A stretch of DNA of 64,000 nt from the NCBI RefSeq assembly GCF_026213295.1, contig NC_079419.1, forward strand, positions 13,058,789 to 13,122,788, in the 5' to 3' direction. Shown here piece by piece: positions 60,737 to 64,000 of the stretch. The notes beneath the pieces are model-generated. The model made no database searches. It saw only the letters and a list, made by a program, of their open reading frames with translations, and was not told the origin of the DNA. This DNA is from Gadus chalcogrammus (taxonomy: Eukaryota; Chordata; Actinopteri; Gadiformes; Gadidae). The translations under genes were made by a program, and so were the position numbers. Numbering within the stretch: position 1 is the first letter of the stretch; each line of letters starts with the position of its first letter.

Positions 60737-61199
60737 CCACCGCACTGTTCCTCTTCGTCTGGGCATTTCAGGTAACCACACTGAGTCAATTACCTTTCAC
60801 CTGAGAGAAGCTCCTCAGCAGCCAGTCATCCTGGGGTTTCCCTGGTTAGTAAAACATAACCCACATATTGACTGGAGGACTGGTTCCATTCTACAATGGA
60901 GTGAACATTGCCATGCGGTCTGCCTGAAATCTGCTTTGTTACCTGCCTTCAACACCTCTTCCTCTAATGAGCTCTCAGATCTCTCAGGCGTACCATCCGA
61001 GTACTTGGACTTAAAGGAGGTATTTAACAAGGTACGGGCCACCTCGCTTCCCCCACACCGCCCATATGATTGTGCCATTGACATCCTCCCTGGCTCATCA
61101 CCACCAAGGGGAAGACTCTTCTCTCTGTCAGCCCCTGAAACCAAGGTCATGGACGAATACATTAACAACTCACTGGCAGCAGGCATCATCCGTCCCTCT
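60737..61199 (+). pseudogene. Chromovirus protease C-terminus and RT start
   Basis: Continues the protease interrupted at 57217 ([17 protein letters not shown]) into the RT N-terminal region ([30 protein letters not shown]). It ends at an in-frame TAA (61200-61202), where the frame otherwise continues unchanged. Confidence 0.88.
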
Positions 61200-61202
61200 T
61201 AA

Positions 61203-62440
61203 TCTCCTGCGGGAGCTGGATTTTTCTTTGTGGATAAGAAGGACAAATCCCTCCGACCCTGCATCGATTACCGCGGTATGAATGATGTCACCATTAAGAA
61301 CAGGTACCCCCTCCCACTCATCTCTTCTGCATTTGAACTGCTGCAAGGGTCTTATGTGTTTACCAAGCTTGATCTCAGGAATGCCTATCACCTTGTTCGC
61401 ATTCGGGAGGGGGATGAGTGGAAAACGGCGTTCAACACCCCTAGAGGCCACTATGAGTACCTGGTTATGCCTTTCGGACTTACCAATGCTCCAGCAATAT
61501 TCCAAGCCTTAGTGAATGATGTGCTCCGGGATTTTCTCAACGTATTTGTGTTCGTATATATTGATGATATCTTAATCTTCTCAAAGTCTGAACAGGAACA
61601 TGTGCAGCATGTCCGTAGTGTTCTCCAGAGACTCCTTGAGAACCAACTGTTTGTGAAGGTGGAGAAGTCTGAGTTCCATGCCACTGATGTGTCGTTCCTG
61701 GGATACATCATTTCAGTCGGACGTATTCACATGGATCCCGCCAAGGTTAAAGCAGTGGCGGATTGGCCGGTTCCCACCTCTCGGAAGAAGCTTCAACAGT
61801 TCCTCGGGTTTGCCAATTTCTACCGTAGGTTTATCCGCAACTATAGTTCTGTGGCAGCTCCACTGACAGCCCTCACCTCCCAGAAGGTAGCCTTCCAATG
61901 GTCCCCTGCTGCAGAAGAAAGGTTCAGTGAGTTAAAGTCACGGTTCTCTTCTCCCATTCTCATCCTTCCAGATCTAGACTGCCAGTTTGTTGTGGAAGTG
62001 GATGCGTCAGACTCCGGGGTGGGGGCAGTCCTGTCTCAGCGGTCAGCAGAGGACCAAAAGTTACATCCGTGTGCCTTTTTCTCCCCAAATTGTCCCCAGC
62101 AGAAAGAAATTACGACGTCGGAAACCGGGAGTTATTGGCTGTCAAGCTGGCTCTCGTGGAGTGGAGGCACTGGCTGGAGGGGGCAAAACATCTGTTTGTT
62201 GTATGGACAGACCACAAGAACCTCGAGTACATCCGGTCGGCCAAATGGTTGAACTCCCGTCAGGCCAGATGGGCGTTGTTCTTTAATCGCTTTGACTTCA
62301 CCCTGTCTTATCGCCCAGGTATGTCAAACCAGACTCCCTGTCCCGTCATTTCCAGTCCGACAACAGTCCCACACAACATGAGAGGATCCTCCCCACTAAG
62401 GTGGTCATCGGCGCAGTTACCTGGGATATTGTGGACAAGG
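61203..62440 (+). pseudogene. Chromovirus reverse transcriptase and RNase H
   Basis: RT blocks are intact in one frame: [43 protein letters not shown], catalytic YIDD (61557-61568), FLGYIIS, and connection [15 protein letters not shown]. RNase H follows with [17 protein letters not shown] frameshift near 62090 moves the rest ([30 protein letters not shown]) to another frame. Confidence 0.93.
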
Positions 62441-63590
62441 TAAAACGGTCTCAGGCCGACCAACCGATCCCCAGTGCTTGCCCTGATAATCGCCTGTATG
62501 TGCCTGTGAGTCTCCGCTCTCAGGTCCTCCAGTGGGGACACTCTTCTCGCCTTGCCTGTCACCCGGGGGTTAGACGCACCCTAGCTCTGCTGAAGCAACG
62601 TTTCTGGTGGACTTCCATCGAAGAGGACACCAAGGAGTTTATCGCTGCTTGCCAGATTTGCTCTCAGCACAAGACTGCTCGCCATGCCCCTTCTGGTCTT
62701 CTTCAGCCACTGCCTATTCCTCATCGTCCATGGTCCCACATTTCACTCGACTTCGTCACCGGACTGCCTCCCTCAGAGGGTAATACCACCATTCTGACGA
62801 ATGTGGACAGATTTTCTAAATCTGCTCAGTTTGTTCCATTGCCCAAATTACCTTCTGCCAAGAAACTGCTGAACTTATGTTGCATCATGTTTTCCGTCTG
62901 CACAGCCTCCCCTGTGACATTGTCTCAGATCGGGGCCACAGTTCACTTCTTGTTTTTGGACAGACTTTTGCCAACTGTTGGGGGCCACGGTCAGCCTTTC
63001 CTCTGGTTTCCATCCTCAATCCAACGGACAGACTGAACGGATGAACCAGGAGATGGAGACTGCCTTGCGTTGTATCGCATCCCAGACACCATCCTCCTGG
63101 TCCAAACAGCTTTTGTGGGTGGAATATGCTCACAATACACTTCCAAGCTCTGCAACAGGGCTTTCTCCTTTCCAGTGCTCTCGGGGATATCAACCTCCAC
63201 TGTTCCCTGAGCAGAAGCGAGAGGCCAGTGTCCCGTCTGTCCAGGCGTTCATCCAGCGCTGTCGGCGCACCTGGTTGCGGGCCCGTTCTGCTCTCCTGCG
63301 TTCGTCCAACCGGTACCAGAGATTCCAACCGCCGTCGGATCCCTGCACCATGCTACACTCCTGGTCAGAAGGTTTGGCTGTCCACACGTGACCTCCCACT
63401 CCGGGTGGAGTCTAGGAAGTTGGCCCCAAGGTTTGTGGGCCCGTTCTCCATCACTGAGGTCATCAACCCTGCTGCAGTCCGTCTCCGCCTTCCTCGCTCT
63501 ATGTGGATTCATCCCACCTTCCACGTCTCCAAGGTCAAACCCGTTAAGGAGAGCCGGCTCCAGCCCTCCTCCAGACCCCCACCACCCCCC
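62441..63590 (+). pseudogene. Chromovirus integrase
   Basis: The zinc-binding H-H-C-C region (HSSRLACHPG … CQICSQH) lies at about 62537-62670. The catalytic core has the first Asp in SLDFVTGLPPS and the late [13 protein letters not shown] segment bearing the Glu. Frameshifts between about 62860 and 62980 and near 63190-63320 break the core. The C-terminal part ([19 protein letters not shown]) is near 63420-63545. Confidence 0.9.
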
Positions 63591-63610
63591 GGATCATTGA
63601 TGGGGGTCCT

Positions 63611-63756
63611 GCTTACTCTGTCCATCGCCTCATCAAGTCGCGACGGCGGGGGAGGGGTTTCCAATACCTCGTCGATTGGGAGGGTTATGGCCCTGAGGAG
63701 TGCTCATGGGTCCCGGCTCGTAACATCTTGGACCCTGACCTCCTCTCAGCTTTCCA
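63611..63756 (+). pseudogene. Chromodomain at the end of the chromovirus pol
   Basis: In a third frame after another shift, a chromodomain is readable: [47 protein letters not shown]. The aromatic residues Y, W and W that form a methyl-lysine cage are present. Chromodomains on integrase define chromoviruses and are thought to direct integration to marked chromatin. Confidence 0.88.
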
Positions 63757-63804
63757 TAGGGACCATCCTGACCAGCCCGGTGGGACGTCAGGAGCCGTCT
63801 CTAG

Positions 63805-63816
63805 AGGGGAGGGTTC
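63805..63816 (+). promoter_or_regulatory. Polypurine tract of the chromovirus
   Basis: GAGGGGAGGGTT-type purine tract directly before the 3' LTR TG at 63817. Confidence 0.7.
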
Positions 63817-64000
63817 TGTCACAACTTCAGCAAGGCTGTAGTTTTTCATTTGTCTGTTCCCTGTTTTGCCACACTAACACGTCATTTCAGACTCTGCCAC
63901 TCCCCCCTGATCTGCATTACCTGCTGTTCCCATTCACCTGCCTGCCACCCTGATCTCTCCTAATTAACCAACCACCGTCACCTGTGCTCCCCCTATATCA
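63817..64000 (+). repeat. 3' LTR of the chromovirus, cut by the window end
   Basis: The first 184 bp match the 5' LTR start with one substitution and one 2-bp indel. The remaining 270 bp or so and the right target duplication lie beyond the window. Confidence 0.93.

Larger units (their letters stand above)
55578..64000 (+). mobile_element. Ty3/gypsy chromovirus, interrupted and decayed
   Basis: LTR retrotransposon on the plus strand: 5' LTR 55578-56034, gag, protease, RT, RNase H, integrase, chromodomain, 3' LTR starting at 63817 and cut by the window end. Without the inner insertion (57218-60736), the 5' LTR and internal region span about 4.7 kb, as usual for this group. It carries several frameshifts and one in-frame stop (61200-61202). 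It inserted into the BEL/Pao element. Confidence 0.92.

Overview
This is eukaryotic, vertebrate DNA, almost certainly from a teleost fish. It holds a multi-exon gene with GT-AG introns, fish-type retrotransposons and DNA transposons, and a very high load of dinucleotide repeats ((AC)n, (GT)n and (CT)n tracts, many of 60-130 bp). That load is what cod-like (gadiform) genomes are known for, so a gadiform source is a reasonable guess but is not proven here. Two runs of exactly 100 N (7121-7220 and 42842-42941) are assembly gaps, and both lie beside simple repeats.

Region 1 (1 to about 9.8 kb): no coding exon recognised. It holds a 17-bp and a 66-bp minisatellite, many microsatellites, and several unique islands that could be conserved non-coding elements. 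It is probably upstream intron or flank of the gene in region 2.

Region 2 (about 9.8-36.1 kb, + strand): the 3' part of rnf220, a RING E3 ubiquitin ligase. Nine exons recognisable as RNF220 lie between 10228 and 34063 with compatible splice phases and end in the C3HC4 RING. A candidate tenth exon (10054-10083) carries its own ATG just upstream and may start a 316-residue short isoform from an internal promoter. The introns are packed with repeats placed right at splice sites. CA repeats follow two donors, a 160-bp CT tract precedes a RING acceptor, and one intron carries a minisatellite whose unit copies the exon's own splice donor. A 66-codon open segment with splice signals and phase 0/0 sits in the intron that splits the RING.

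Region 3 (about 36.1-42.8 kb): mainly repeat-rich spacer with no gene recognised.

Region 4 (about 42.9-64.0 kb): a transposable-element cluster. It contains a nearly complete but decayed Tx1/L1-type LINE ending in a (CT)n tract; a decayed THAP-type transposase gene on the minus strand; a fragment of a second LINE; a PIF-Harbinger derivative; and a three-level nest. In that nest a BEL/Pao retrotransposon (minus strand) is interrupted by a chromodomain-bearing Ty3/gypsy element (chromovirus), whose protease region is in turn interrupted by a compact element with 627-bp LTRs, a SCAN-like Gag and no reverse transcriptase. One short, promoter-linked candidate first exon of an unrecognised gene (51266-51361) lies among them.
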